NCBI RefSeq assembly: GCF_002968635.1 | Contig: NZ_PVBN01000011.1 | Coordinates: forward strand, 62,001 to 126,000 | From: Neorhizobium alkalisoli | GTDB taxonomy: Bacteria; Pseudomonadota; Alphaproteobacteria; Rhizobiales; Rhizobiaceae | Direction: 5' to 3' | DNA: 64,000 nucleotides | Part shown: piece after piece, positions 1-9,001 of the stretch | Layout of the letters: each line of letters starts with the position of its first letter | Numbering within the stretch: the first letter of the stretch is position 1 | Made by a program: the position numbers and the translations under genes | Notes under the pieces: model-generated | Told to the model about the DNA's origin: nothing | The model's input: the letters and a program-made list of their open reading frames with translations, nothing else | The model's database searches: none

Positions 1-69
1 CTGGCCCGCGAGCAGCCGCGAGATTCCCAGATAGCGGTCGAACAGTGACTCTCGCGCCGGATTGAGCAT
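1..69 (-). CDS. N-terminus of an unrecognised protein (runs off the window)
   Basis: An open frame begins at an ATG (complement of 67-69) and runs leftward out of the window; the visible peptide starts MLNPARESLFDRYLGISRLL. A purine-rich stretch (complement of about 76-83, GGGAGGAG) lies upstream and could be its ribosome binding site, which is the main reason to believe the start. Only 23 residues are visible, so no family can be assigned. It is divergent from the sugar transporter operon and may be a regulator of it, but that is only a guess from position. Confidence 0.45.
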   Translation of the reverse strand, partial: MLNPARESLFDRYLGISRLLAGQ

Positions 70-125
70 GCCTGGACCTCCTCCCAAGTCCTTTTCCAAT
101 TAAGCGCCTGCTTCACACCTTTGTC

Positions 126-141
126 CTGCGGAAACCCGCAG
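126..141. promoter_or_regulatory. Inverted repeat in the sugar-operon promoter region
   Basis: CTGCGG and CCGCAG arms (126-131 and 136-141) separated by four bases lie in the divergent intergenic region between the partial leftward gene and the sugar transporter operon. Position fits an operator, but no bound regulator is known and the pairing is only 6 bp. Confidence 0.3.
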
Positions 142-307
142 ATTTTGCGCGAGTATCCGCAAACACATTGCTTGGATGCGCCTGTACAACATCCGCTTTT
201 TTCCTCATTCTCGATCTACTGAGCAACCGGGCCTCAGCGCAATCACTATCTCCGCTTACCGTTGAGGAGCGGCCGGAGATGAGCCCGTCGGGACTAGGGA
301 GGAAATC

Positions 308-1324
308 ATGATCATCAGGAAGATGCTGTTTGCATCTGTCGCCACCGTCTGCATCACTGCCTCGTTTTCCGCGATGGCAGATACTGCCGGCAAAAAGATC
401 GCTCTGTCCAACAACTATGCCGGCAATTCCTGGCGACAGGCCATGCTGACGAGTTGGGACAAGATTACCAAGGACGCTGTTGCCAAAGGCGTCGTCGCTG
501 CAGCCGATCCGTTCACCACAGCCGAAAACCAGGCCACCGAACAGGCCGCGCAGATCCAGAATCTCATCCTGCAGGGATATGACGCCATCGTCGTGAATGC
601 CGCCTCGCCGACCGCCCTCAATGGCGCGATCAAGGAGGCCTGCGACGCAGGTATCACCGTCGTTTCCTTCGACGGCATCGTCACGGAACCCTGCGCCTGG
701 CGCATTGCGGTGGATTTCAAGGCAATGGGCGAAAGCCAGATCGAATACCTCACCAAAAAACTGCCGAAGGGTGGAAACCTGCTGGAGATCAGAGGTCTCG
801 CCGGGGTTTCGGTCGACGATGAAATTCACGCGGGCATTCAGGCCGGCGTCCAGAAAAATCCGCAGTTCAAGATCGTCGGATCCGTCAATGGCGACTGGGC
901 TCAGGATGTCGCTCAGCGTGCGGTTGCCGGCATTCTCCCAAGTCTTCCGGAGATCGCGGCCGTCGTGACCCAAGGCGGCGACGGCTACGGTGCCGCTCAG
1001 GCCTTTGCGGCAGCCAAGCGACCAACCCCGACGATCGTCATGGGCAACCGCGAGGACGAACTCGTCTGGTGGAAGCAACAGAAGGACAAGAACAGCTACG
1101 AGACCATGTCCGTCTCGATCGCTCCGGGAGTGTCGACCCTGGCTTTCTGGGTCGCCCAGCAAATCCTCGACGGCAAGGAGGTCAAGAAGGACCTGGTCGT
1201 ACCCTTCCTGCGTATTGATCAGGATAACCTCGAGGCGAACCTCGCTAAAACCCAGAAGGGTGGCGTAGCGAATGTTGAATATTCGCTCGAAGACGCCCAG
1301 AAGGTGATCAGCGCCGCAAAGTGA
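308..1324 (+). CDS. Sugar ABC transporter periplasmic binding protein (ribose/RbsB type)
   Basis: A 338-residue protein with a typical Sec signal peptide (about residues 1-24, cleavage after SAMA) followed by a type-I periplasmic binding fold: the first strand motif IALSNNYAGNSWRQAM, then IDAIVVNAASPTAL-like and VVTQGGDGYGAAQAF segments typical of pentose/hexose or polyol binding proteins. The ATG at 308 has a strong GGGAGGAAA Shine-Dalgarno. It is the first gene of a rightward operon with an ATPase and two permeases, so it delivers a sugar or sugar derivative to that complex. The lactonase at the end of the operon suggests an aldose or lactone substrate, but the ligand cannot be read from sequence. 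Confidence 0.9.
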   Translation: MIIRKMLFASVATVCITASFSAMADTAGKKIALSNNYAGNSWRQAMLTSWDKITKDAVAKGVVAAADPFTTAENQATEQAAQIQNLILQGYDAIVVNAASPTALNGAIKEACDAGITVVSFDGIVTEPCAWRIAVDFKAMGESQIEYLTKKLPKGGNLLEIRGLAGVSVDDEIHAGIQAGVQKNPQFKIVGSVNGDWAQDVAQRAVAGILPSLPEIAAVVTQGGDGYGAAQAFAAAKRPTPTIVMGNREDELVWWKQQKDKNSYETMSVSIAPGVSTLAFWVAQQILDGKEVKKDLVVPFLRIDQDNLEANLAKTQKGGVANVEYSLEDAQKVISAAK

Positions 1325-1347
1325 CGGTTGAGAGAGCCGATGTGGAA

Positions 1348-1369
1348 GGCGGTGTCGCCAGGCGCCGCC
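1348..1369 (+). promoter_or_regulatory. Intercistronic stem-loop after the binding-protein gene
   Basis: GGCGGTGT (1348-1355) can pair with GCGCCGCC (1362-1369), eight base pairs including two G-T wobbles, in the 93-nt gap between the binding-protein gene and the ATPase gene. Such structures commonly stabilise the abundant binding-protein message or attenuate downstream expression; no T-tract follows, so it is not a full terminator. Confidence 0.45.
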
Positions 1370-1417
1370 GGCCATATCTCAACGGCCGCCCGATCGAGCC
1401 CATAGACGCGAGCCTTC

Positions 1418-2881
1418 ATGACTGCAAACCTGATGAAAAATGAGGTGGTCGCCGCGCGCGGCATCAAGGTCGCCTTTGGCGCCGTAAAGGCGCTTGACGG
1501 TATCGATCTCGTTATACACGCCGGTGAATGTGTTGGTCTCGTCGGACACAACGGGGCTGGTAAGTCGACCATCGTCAACGTCATCAATGGCGGCCTTTCA
1601 CCCCAGGAAGGAGTGGTCAGCTATGGTGGCGAAACCAGTGGCCATGGAATTGCCACGGCGCGTGCCAATGGCGTGCGCTGCGTCTTCCAGGAGCTTTCTC
1701 TCTGCCCCAACCTGACCGTCAACGAAAATGTCAGGATCATGCATCCTGACCTGAAAGGCTGGAATTGGCGCAGCCGCGCTTTGGAGCTGGTAAAAAAGCA
1801 GCTTCAGGACATATTCCCCGGCCATGGCATAGATTGCGACAGCACGGTCGACGATCTTTCGATTGCCGAACGCCAGATGGTTGAAATTGCCATCAGCTTT
1901 GCGGGGTTTGGTGCCCCACCGAAGCTCGTCATCCTCGATGAACCGACCTCATCGCTGGATGCAGGACTTGCCGCGCAGATGATGGCCTATATCCGACGCT
2001 TCGTCGCAGACGGTGGGGCGGTCCTGCTGATCTCTCACATTCTTGGGGAAATTCTGTCGACCGCCGACCGTATCGTCGTAATGAAGGACGGCCGTGTTGT
2101 CGCTGACCGCCTGGCCTTGGAATTGAATACCCGGAGTCTCGTGGAAGCCATGGGCAACGTGGTGCGCGAACAGGAATATCTGCGCTCGGGCGCCGCAAGG
2201 TCAGGCTCACCCGTACTTTCGATGGCGCCACGACGCGGACGTGGGCTTGCCTTTGAGGCCTACCGCGGCGAAATCGTGGGACTCGCTGGCCTTGGTGGCC
2301 ACGGTCAAACCGAAGCACTTCTCGACCTCTATCTTTCACGCAACAGCAACTGGTGGCCGGCGCGAAGGGACGAGCTTGCCTTCGTCGCGGGAGACCGCAG
2401 CCTCAACGGCACCTTTCCACTCTGGAGCATCCTGAAGAACCTCAGCATAGCCTCGCTGCAGGATCTTTCCTCACGCACGTTCATCGACAACCCGCGAGAG
2501 AACCGACTGGGCCTTGGTTGGAAGAACCGCATAGAGATCCGTACTCCCGACCTGGAAAACCGCATCCTGTCGCTCTCCGGCGGCAATCAGCAGAAGGTAC
2601 TGTTTGCCCGCGCACTCGCCACGACGGCGAGAACCGTGCTGATGGACGACCCGATGCGCGGTGTGGACGTCGGAACCAAACAGGAGGTCTACGAAATTCT
2701 GCGTTCCGAGGCCGCTTCTGGCCGAACGTTCATCTGGTATTCCACGGAAATGGACGAGATCCGACTTTGCGATCGCGTCTATGTCTTTCGCGAAGGAGGG
2801 ATCGTCGCCGAACTCGCCGGTGACGAGGTCACCGAAAAGAACGTCCTCGCCGCCTCATTCAGCGCCGGAGAAGCGGCATGA
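1418..2881 (+). CDS. Sugar ABC transporter ATPase with two nucleotide-binding domains (RbsA/MglA type)
   Basis: 487 residues carrying two tandem ABC domains. The first has Walker [10 protein letters not shown] (about residues 43-51), a signature-region [13 protein letters not shown] and Walker [13 protein letters not shown]. The second has the degenerate Walker A region [15 protein letters not shown] that is normal for this family, the signature [15 protein letters not shown] and [11 protein letters not shown]. Length is near the usual 490-510. It energises import by the two permeases downstream and overlaps the first by ATGA (2878-2881). Another ATG lies five codons in (1433) and cannot be excluded as the start. 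Confidence 0.92.
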   Translation: MTANLMKNEVVAARGIKVAFGAVKALDGIDLVIHAGECVGLVGHNGAGKSTIVNVINGGLSPQEGVVSYGGETSGHGIATARANGVRCVFQELSLCPNLTVNENVRIMHPDLKGWNWRSRALELVKKQLQDIFPGHGIDCDSTVDDLSIAERQMVEIAISFAGFGAPPKLVILDEPTSSLDAGLAAQMMAYIRRFVADGGAVLLISHILGEILSTADRIVVMKDGRVVADRLALELNTRSLVEAMGNVVREQEYLRSGAARSGSPVLSMAPRRGRGLAFEAYRGEIVGLAGLGGHGQTEALLDLYLSRNSNWWPARRDELAFVAGDRSLNGTFPLWSILKNLSIASLQDLSSRTFIDNPRENRLGLGWKNRIEIRTPDLENRILSLSGGNQQKVLFARALATTARTVLMDDPMRGVDVGTKQEVYEILRSEAASGRTFIWYSTEMDEIRLCDRVYVFREGGIVAELAGDEVTEKNVLAASFSAGEAA

Positions 2882-3819
2882 AAATTTCTTCCGGCGCCGT
2901 TCGGCTCGTCATTCCGGCCGCTTCGCTGGCGGTTCTGCTGGCCGCCGTCTTTTATATGCAGCCGCGTGCCATGAGCTATACGGGACTCAACCTGCTCTTC
3001 AATCTCGCCGTGCCGATTGCACTCGCAACGGTGGCGCAAATGCTCATCATGGCGGTCAACGACCTCGACCTCTCGATGGGCACATTCGTCAGCTTCTGCG
3101 CCTGCGTCACGGCCACCTTCCTGCAGGCCTCACCGGCGACCGGTATCCTGATATTCTTGGGCGCCATCGCGGCTTACGCAGCGATCGGCGTCATCATCTA
3201 TGTCCGCGAACTTCCGGCAATCGTCGTGACGCTCGGCATGAGCTTTGTCTGGGGCGGCCTCGCGGTGCTGATCTTGCCATCGCCGGGCGGCGCGGCGCCT
3301 GGATGGGCGCGCTGGCTGATGACGTCGAAGCCGCCGTTCGTCCCGATGGCAATCGTCGCCAGCGTGGTGATCGCTCTCGCCACCCATTTCCTCATCATGC
3401 GATCGTCCTTCGGCGTGCTCATCCGGGGCGTGGGCGGCAATGTCCGTTCGGTCGAGCGCGCCGGCTGGTCGATCGTCAAGGTGCGGGCCGCCGCCTATGC
3501 GCTCGCAGGCCTCTTCGCGATGCTGTCCGGTATCGCACTGGTCGGCCTGACGACCTCCGCGGACGCCAATATCGCGCTCCGCTACACCTTGCTTTCGATC
3601 GCAGGCGTCATCCTCGGCGGTGGTGAATTTGTCGGCGGCAAGGTCTCGCCGATCGGTGCCGTCATCGGCGCGTTGACACTGGCGCTAGCCGGCTCCTTCC
3701 TCTCCTTCATGCGCATCTCGCCGGATTGGCAGATTGGAGCCCAGGGCGCGATCCTGATCGTCGTTCTGGCGATGCGCCTGTTCCTCAACCGATTGGAAAA
3801 GCGGGAGAAGAGCCGATGA
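2878..3819 (+). CDS. Sugar ABC transporter permease 1 (RbsC/BPD_transp_2 family)
   Basis: 313 residues, strongly hydrophobic with about eight to ten membrane segments. It contains the conserved [20 protein letters not shown] region, equivalent to the GGIDLSVG motif of ribose-type permeases, and a [18 protein letters not shown] stretch near the C-terminus. Start and stop overlap both neighbours by ATGA, indicating translational coupling. It forms a heterodimeric channel with the next permease in the inner membrane. Confidence 0.92.
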   Translation: MKISSGAVRLVIPAASLAVLLAAVFYMQPRAMSYTGLNLLFNLAVPIALATVAQMLIMAVNDLDLSMGTFVSFCACVTATFLQASPATGILIFLGAIAAYAAIGVIIYVRELPAIVVTLGMSFVWGGLAVLILPSPGGAAPGWARWLMTSKPPFVPMAIVASVVIALATHFLIMRSSFGVLIRGVGGNVRSVERAGWSIVKVRAAAYALAGLFAMLSGIALVGLTTSADANIALRYTLLSIAGVILGGGEFVGGKVSPIGAVIGALTLALAGSFLSFMRISPDWQIGAQGAILIVVLAMRLFLNRLEKREKSR

Positions 3820-4763
3820 ATGCCCATCGCCTGCTCCTCGCCAAACCCTGGATCTGGTCTTTCGCAGCAACGGCCAGCGTCTGGATCATCACCGTGCTTT
3901 TCACCGGTGGAGCGAGTTCGCTCGGATTGTCTCAGGCGGCTTTGACCTTTGCCGCGTTCTCCGTCATCGTCGGCATCGGCCAGATGTTCGTCATCACTCT
4001 CGGGCCGGGCAATATCGACCTGTCCGTACCGGCCACGATGACATTGTCGGGCACGCTGGCGTTGAAACTGATGGATGTGCAGGACAGCATGATCCTGGTC
4101 GGTCTCGTCTTGTCCATCCTGCTTGGCGCCATCATCGGTCTTGGCAATTACGCGCTGATCAAACTGTTGAAAATCCCGCCGATCATCGCAACCTTGTCGA
4201 TGAGTTTCATCGTCCAGTCGACGGCCATCTGGACCAACCGCGGCCTGCGCATCAAGCCGCCGGAAACGCTTGCAAGCTTCACTACTTCCAGCCTTTTTGG
4301 CATCCCCAACGTCGCGCTCGTAGCTCTGATCCTCTCCGCGGTTGCGTGGCTGCTCCTGGAAAAGACCATTTATGGGCGCTGGATTTCTGCCATCGGCCAG
4401 AGCACCTTTGCAGCGCGGATGGCGGGTGTACCGGTCGACGGTACACGGCTGGTGACCTACATGCTCTGCGCTGTGCTTGCCTCTGTCGGCGGCTATCTGC
4501 TTGCCAGTTTTTCCGGCGGTGCCGCCCTCAACATGGGGGCGGAATATCTCCTCATGTCGATCGCGGTCGTCGTGATCGGCGGCACAGCGGTGGCAGGCGG
4601 AAATTCCAATATCCCAGGCATCTGGGGAGCCTCGCTCTTCATGTTCCTCGTTGTGTCGATGCTGAACACCTATGGCTTCGGCGCGGGCTTCCGTCTCATC
4701 CTTACGGGCCTCATCATCATTGCCGTCATCCTCGTGGCCGGCGGTCGCCGATCCACCCGATGA
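3816..4763 (+). CDS. Sugar ABC transporter permease 2 (RbsC/BPD_transp_2 family)
   Basis: 315 residues from the ATG at 3816, which overlaps the upstream stop (ATGA) and follows GCGGGAGAAGAG; the open frame extends further upstream but that part lies in the preceding gene. It has the family motif LGPGNIDLSVPATMTLSG near residues 60-77 and GTAVAGGNSNIPGIWGASLF near the C-terminus. Two different permeases per operon is common in rhizobial sugar transporters. Confidence 0.9.
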   Translation: MNAHRLLLAKPWIWSFAATASVWIITVLFTGGASSLGLSQAALTFAAFSVIVGIGQMFVITLGPGNIDLSVPATMTLSGTLALKLMDVQDSMILVGLVLSILLGAIIGLGNYALIKLLKIPPIIATLSMSFIVQSTAIWTNRGLRIKPPETLASFTTSSLFGIPNVALVALILSAVAWLLLEKTIYGRWISAIGQSTFAARMAGVPVDGTRLVTYMLCAVLASVGGYLLASFSGGAALNMGAEYLLMSIAVVVIGGTAVAGGNSNIPGIWGASLFMFLVVSMLNTYGFGAGFRLILTGLIIIAVILVAGGRRSTR

Positions 4764-4783
4764 ACTGAAATCGGACAACAGCC

Positions 4784-5701
4784 ATGCCTCAGAAATTGTC
4801 GATTTATGAAATTCACGACGAGCGCTTTCGGCAGATGATCGTCGCCAGCGCAAGACTTGAGGAACTCTACAGCGAATGCCGGTGGGCAGAGGGGCCTGTT
4901 TGGTTCGCTGATCTCAACTGCCTTATCTGGAGTGATATTCCCAACGAGCGCATGTTACGCTGGGTGCCAGATGGGGGCGTGTCGGTTTTTCGTTCTCCCT
5001 CCAACTTCGTCAACGGTAACACGCGCGACCGTCAGGGCCGGCTGATATCATGCGAACATGGCGGCCGGCGTGTCGTGCGAACGGAGATCGATGGCACGCT
5101 TACGATCCTGGCAGATCGTTACCAGGGCAAGCGGTTGAACTCTCCCAATGATGTCGTGGTGCGTTCCGACGGCAGTATCTGGTTTACCGACCCGACTTAC
5201 GGCATCAAGTCCGACTACGAAGGCTATCGGGCCGAGCCCGAACAGGCTACCCGCAATGTCTATCGGCTGGATCCCGAAACCGGCGCGCTCAACGCCGTGA
5301 TCACCGACTTTGGCCAGCCCAACGGGCTCGCCTTTTCCCCCGATGAATCCAGGCTCTATGTGGCCGATTCCGCTTCAAGCCACGACGTGACTGCCCCGCG
5401 TCACATCCGCGTCTTTGAGGTTGTCGACGGCAAGACCCTGACGAATGGAAGGGTCTTCTGCAGTCTCGATAACGGCCTGCCGGACGGCTTTCGTATCGAT
5501 GTGAAAGGCAATCTCTGGACAAGTGCCGGCGATGGAGTCCATTGCTTCTCCCCCGAGGGAATCCTGCTCGGCAAGATCCTGGTGCCGCAAACGGTCGCCA
5601 ATCTCACCTTTGGCGGTCCTCGTCGCAACAGGCTCTTTATTGCCGCCACCACGTCCGTCTACTCGGTCTTCGTGGCGACAAATGGCGTGGCCCTCGGCTG
5701 A
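4784..5701 (+). CDS. SMP-30/gluconolactonase-like lactonase (LRE family)
   Basis: 305 residues with the six-bladed propeller motifs of the SMP-30/gluconolactonase family: CRWAEGPVWFADLNCLIWSD, LNSPNDVVVRSDGSIWFTDP, QPNGLAFSPDESRLYVADS and GLPDGFRIDVKGNLW. The conserved Glu of AEGP, the Asn of SPND and the Asp of LPDG are the usual divalent-metal ligands. No signal peptide, so it is cytoplasmic. It starts 20 bases after the second permease and is probably cotranscribed, consistent with hydrolysis of a sugar lactone derived from the imported sugar. The Shine-Dalgarno is weak. Confidence 0.88.
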   Translation: MPQKLSIYEIHDERFRQMIVASARLEELYSECRWAEGPVWFADLNCLIWSDIPNERMLRWVPDGGVSVFRSPSNFVNGNTRDRQGRLISCEHGGRRVVRTEIDGTLTILADRYQGKRLNSPNDVVVRSDGSIWFTDPTYGIKSDYEGYRAEPEQATRNVYRLDPETGALNAVITDFGQPNGLAFSPDESRLYVADSASSHDVTAPRHIRVFEVVDGKTLTNGRVFCSLDNGLPDGFRIDVKGNLWTSAGDGVHCFSPEGILLGKILVPQTVANLTFGGPRRNRLFIAATTSVYSVFVATNGVALG

Positions 5702-5734
5702 CCACGCCGGCCGTGTCAGCTTAACGCGTGCAGA

Positions 5735-6547
5735 TCAACCCTGCTTTTCGGCACAGATCGCATAGCGGTGCTGGGTGGCTCGTTCGAGCCCCTTCAAGAA
5801 GCTGAAGTTCTTGCGCTGGCTGCGGTGGATCGCTCCCAAACGCGTATCGACGGTAATCTTGTCGAAACCTGCTTGCTTGAGCAGCTCGACAACCGCCTCG
5901 GCGCGAGCCCCCTGCGAAAAATGGACGCGCGAAAGAATGCTTTGGTGGGTCTGAGCAAGTGCCGGCGTGTGCGGACCGTTCTGCTGCCCGCTCCCGCCAA
6001 AGCCCACTTTCACCAGCAAGGCAGAGAGCTTCTTCGCAAGACGCGACACCAGGGTCGGATTGACGAAATCGCCATCGATGATCAGGAGCCGGCCCGATGG
6101 CTTCAGCACCCTGTGCCATTCACGAAAACAGGCCACGGGATCGACAAGCGTCCAGACCAGATGGCGATTGGTGATCACGTCATAGCTATTGTCATCTTCC
6201 ATGGTGCGTTCGGCGTCGCCCATCAGGAAGCGGATCTGCCGGCCCCGTTTCTTGGCTTTGGCCCGCGCCCGCTCCAGCATGGCTTCCGACCAGTCAATCC
6301 CCGTGACCTTGAAAGAGAGATCATCGAGGAGATGAGAGACAACAGCAGTTCCGCAGGCAAGATCCAGCGCTGCCCTTCCCGTGCCGTCTCCGAGATGCTT
6401 GCGCAAAAGGGAGTGCCACGCTGACCTCTCGTCTTCCGAGAAGATTTCATGCCCTGGCTGGCTATCGAAGGTCTCCGCCCTGAGCGACCAGTAGGCTTTG
6501 ATCTCGTCGCGGAGATCATGGTTGCTGAGGATGGGCTGATTGAGCAT
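5735..6547 (-). CDS. Class I SAM-dependent methyltransferase linked to an iron-complex transporter
   Basis: 270 residues with a Rossmann methyltransferase core: motif I ALDLACGTAVVSHLL, acidic strand 2 VTGIDWSEAMLERARAKA, motif II LMGDAERTMEDDNSYDVITN and motif III LKPSGRLLIIDGDF. The N-terminus (DEIKAYWSLRAETFDSQPGH) is a distinctive lid region. ATG at 6547 has AAGG upstream. It is divergent from the iron-type ABC importer across a 119-bp intergenic region, suggesting it modifies the imported ligand, a metallophore or a cofactor. The substrate cannot be deduced. Confidence 0.85.
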   Translation of the reverse strand: MLNQPILSNHDLRDEIKAYWSLRAETFDSQPGHEIFSEDERSAWHSLLRKHLGDGTGRAALDLACGTAVVSHLLDDLSFKVTGIDWSEAMLERARAKAKKRGRQIRFLMGDAERTMEDDNSYDVITNRHLVWTLVDPVACFREWHRVLKPSGRLLIIDGDFVNPTLVSRLAKKLSALLVKVGFGGSGQQNGPHTPALAQTHQSILSRVHFSQGARAEAVVELLKQAGFDKITVDTRLGAIHRSQRKNFSFLKGLERATQHRYAICAEKQG

Positions 6548-6603
6548 GTCACACCTTTCGAAGGCCGGTCGAACTAGATTGGAAGCCTTCTAAAAGATAT
6601 TTC

Positions 6604-6632
6604 TTGACGACGGAAGTCATGAAAACATAAAT
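6604..6632 (+). promoter_or_regulatory. Iron-transporter promoter with a RirA-type iron box
   Basis: TTGACG (6604-6609), a 17-bp spacer and ATAAAT (6627-6632) form a plausible sigma-70 promoter. TGA-N9-TCA at 6605-6619 matches the iron-responsive operator consensus known for RirA in rhizobia and overlaps the -35. The short consensus would occur by chance in many places, so the support comes from its position 48 bp before an iron-type importer gene. Confidence 0.5.
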
Positions 6633-6666
6633 CCCAGCAATTCACACCCACACAGGAGAGGAATCC

Positions 6667-7806
6667 GTGTTGAAGCTCAAGATGGTGGCCGGTGCCGCCA
6701 CCGTTATGCTTGCGGTTTTGCCGGCGATTGCCACGGCTGCCGAAAAGATCAAGGTTACCGACATCTCCGGCCGCGAGGTCGAGGTGAGCGTACCGGTCGA
6801 GCGCGTGATCCTCGGCGAGGGCCGGCAGATCTACTTCACGGCTGCTCTCGATACCGATGAACCCTTCAAGCGCGTCGTCGGCTGGCGCGACGATTTCAAG
6901 AAGGCGGATCTCGACGGCTACAACATCTATCTGAGCAAGTTTCCGCAGATGGCGAATATCCCCACCTTTGGGGGCATGAAGGAAGGCACCTTCGACATCG
7001 AACAGGCCGTCGCGCTGAAGCCTGACGTGATCATCATGAACACCGAGGCGAAGTCGGCGACCGAAGAAAGCGGCTATATCGAAAAGCTCGCCAAGGTCGG
7101 CATCCCGCTCGTGTACATCGACTTCCGGGAAAAGCCGATGGAAAACACCGATGATTCCATGCGCATCATCGGCAAGTTGTTCGGCAAAGAAAAACGCGCC
7201 GAGGAGTTCGTGAAGTTCCACGACGAGCAGATTGCCCGGGTGACGGACAAGCTTGCAAAGGCGACCGATCTGAAGAAGCCGGTGGTCTTTATCGAACGCG
7301 CCGGCGGCTATTCGGACGATTGCTGCATGTCCTTCGGCAACGAGAACTTCGGTCGCATGGTGGAACTCGCCGGCGGCACCAACATGGCCAAGGGCATTAT
7401 TCCCGGCACCTTCGGCACGGTGAACCCCGAGCAGATCATCGCATCCAATCCCGATCAGGTCATCGTGACCGGATCGAACTGGGAGCTCTACGTTCCCGGC
7501 GGTGCCTGGGTCGGCGTAGGCCCGGGTGCGGACAAGGCGAAGGCTCAAGAAAAGCTCGCCGCGCTGATGAAGCGGCCTGCCTTCACTGGCATCAAGGCAG
7601 CAACAAACGGCAACGTGCATGCCATCTGGCACCAGTTCTACAACAGCCCGTATCAGTTCGTCGCCGTGCAGCAGATCGCCAAGTGGCTGCATCCCGAAGT
7701 GTTTGCCGACCTCGATCCGGATGCAACCTTCAAGCAATTGCACGAACGGTTCCTTCCCGTCGCCTACAAACCCGGCTACTTCGCGTCGTTGAAGGCGGGC
7801 CTCTAA
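6667..7806 (+). CDS. Iron-complex ABC transporter periplasmic binding protein, copy 1
   Basis: 379 residues from a GTG start placed by the AGGAGAGG ribosome binding site. Signal peptide about 1-24 (cleavage after ATA or TAA), then a FepB/BtuF-type binding fold: VTDISGREVEVSVPVERVIL, DVIIMNTEAKSATEESGY and QVIVTGSNWEL. A Cys-Cys pair at residues 219-220 within DDCCMSFGNENFG is shared with the following paralogue and is unusual for this fold. It feeds the permease and ATPase downstream; ligand probably an iron chelate or another metal complex. Confidence 0.87.
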   Translation: MLKLKMVAGAATVMLAVLPAIATAAEKIKVTDISGREVEVSVPVERVILGEGRQIYFTAALDTDEPFKRVVGWRDDFKKADLDGYNIYLSKFPQMANIPTFGGMKEGTFDIEQAVALKPDVIIMNTEAKSATEESGYIEKLAKVGIPLVYIDFREKPMENTDDSMRIIGKLFGKEKRAEEFVKFHDEQIARVTDKLAKATDLKKPVVFIERAGGYSDDCCMSFGNENFGRMVELAGGTNMAKGIIPGTFGTVNPEQIIASNPDQVIVTGSNWELYVPGGAWVGVGPGADKAKAQEKLAALMKRPAFTGIKAATNGNVHAIWHQFYNSPYQFVAVQQIAKWLHPEVFADLDPDATFKQLHERFLPVAYKPGYFASLKAGL

Positions 7807-7823
7807 TTTTTCGTAAACCGAGG

Positions 7824-7848
7824 AGCCGGCGGTGCCAACCCGCCGGCT
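7824..7848 (+). promoter_or_regulatory. Strong intercistronic hairpin between the twin binding-protein genes
   Basis: AGCCGGCGG (7824-7832) and CCGCCGGCT (7840-7848) form a perfect 9-bp GC-rich stem with a 7-nt loop. It sits right after the first binding-protein gene and before the second. There is no downstream T-tract, so it more likely protects the upstream message or attenuates than terminates. Confidence 0.6.
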
Positions 7849-7864
7849 GCCAAAGGATAGAGCA

Positions 7865-9001
7865 ATGATTGTCACACGGTTCGTTCGGGCGCTTGTCGCC
7901 CTTTCTTCGCTTCTGGCTACCTCGGCTCTTGCTGCCGAGATCACCGACGTCGCCGGCAGAACGGTCGATATCGACTTGCCTGCCAAACGCGTAATTGTCG
8001 GAGAAGCGCGCCAGGTCCACGTGATCGCTGCCTTGCGCGGAGAGCAGACCTTCGACACCATCGTCGGCTGGCGTGACGATCTCTTGAAGAAGGATCCCGA
8101 CAGCTATCAGGCCTATGTCGAACGCTTCCCCAATATCGCTAAACTTCCGCAATTCGGTTATGTGCCTCAGGGCAATTTCGATCTTGAAACGGCGATCACC
8201 CTTTCCCCCGACGTCATCACCTTGAATCTCGAAGCTGCCAAAGTGGCGAAGGAAAGCGGCTTCGAAGACAAGGCAGCAGCGGCCGGCATCAAAGTCGTCT
8301 ATCTCGATTTCCGCATCGACCCGGACAAGAATACCGAACGTTCCATCGACATCCTGGGAAAGCTGTTCGGGGCGAGCGACAAGGCAGAAACCTTCAAGAC
8401 CTATCGCAAGGCTCAGATCGCCCGAGTTACCGATCGCCTGGCGGGCGTGAAGGATTTGAAGCGTCCAAAAGTGTTTATCGAACGGTCACCCGGTATTTCG
8501 GGGGAAGACAGATGCTGCCGCACTTTCGGCCCATATAATTTCGGATCCATGGTCACTCAGGCCGGGGGTCAGAATATCGCCGACGGTATCATCAGCACCA
8601 CCTTCGGCGATCTCAATCCCGAGCAACTGGTCGTATCCGACCCGGACCACGTTATCGTCACCGGCTCCAACTGGGCCGCCGAATCCGACATCAACCAATT
8701 TGTCGCCGTCGGCCGGGGCGCCGATCTGAAAGCTGCGCGCGAACGTCTCACGAACCTGATGAAGCGTACCCCGTTTCCCGAGGTGAAAGCCGCAAAAACG
8801 GGGCAGGTTCATGCCGTCTGGCATCAGTTCTACGGCGCACCCTACGAGTTCATTCCGATCCAGCAATTCGCTAAATGGTTCCATCCGGAGCTGTTTGCCG
8901 ATCTCGATCCGGAGGCAACCTTCGTGGAGTTTCATAAGAAATTCCTACCTGTCACCTACAAGCCCGGCTATTTCGTCTCGCTTGAAAAAGGACTGAACTG
9001 A
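7865..9001 (+). CDS. Iron-complex ABC transporter periplasmic binding protein, copy 2
   Basis: 378 residues from the ATG at 7865, preceded by AAGGATAGAGCA; eleven further in-frame upstream codons lie in the hairpin and are not counted. Signal peptide about 1-22 (LLATSALA). It is a clear paralogue of the preceding gene, sharing ITDVAGRTVDIDLP, the TFGDLNPEQLVVSDPD region, HVIVTGSNW and FLPVTYKPGYFVSLEKG. It keeps the Cys-Cys pair (residues 217-218, in GEDRCCRTFG). Two binding proteins for one permease suggest related ligands or different affinities. Confidence 0.87.
   Translation: MIVTRFVRALVALSSLLATSALAAEITDVAGRTVDIDLPAKRVIVGEARQVHVIAALRGEQTFDTIVGWRDDLLKKDPDSYQAYVERFPNIAKLPQFGYVPQGNFDLETAITLSPDVITLNLEAAKVAKESGFEDKAAAAGIKVVYLDFRIDPDKNTERSIDILGKLFGASDKAETFKTYRKAQIARVTDRLAGVKDLKRPKVFIERSPGISGEDRCCRTFGPYNFGSMVTQAGGQNIADGIISTTFGDLNPEQLVVSDPDHVIVTGSNWAAESDINQFVAVGRGADLKAARERLTNLMKRTPFPEVKAAKTGQVHAVWHQFYGAPYEFIPIQQFAKWFHPELFADLDPEATFVEFHKKFLPVTYKPGYFVSLEKGLN

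Noticed and set aside
113..1375. Long leftward open frame opposite the sugar-binding protein
   Set aside because: It mirrors the GC-rich third-position bias of the real gene, has no ribosome binding site and no recognisable domain.
6574..8061. 495-codon leftward frame across the twin binding-protein genes
   Set aside because: Antisense shadow of two genes that have signal peptides, ribosome binding sites and family motifs on the other strand.
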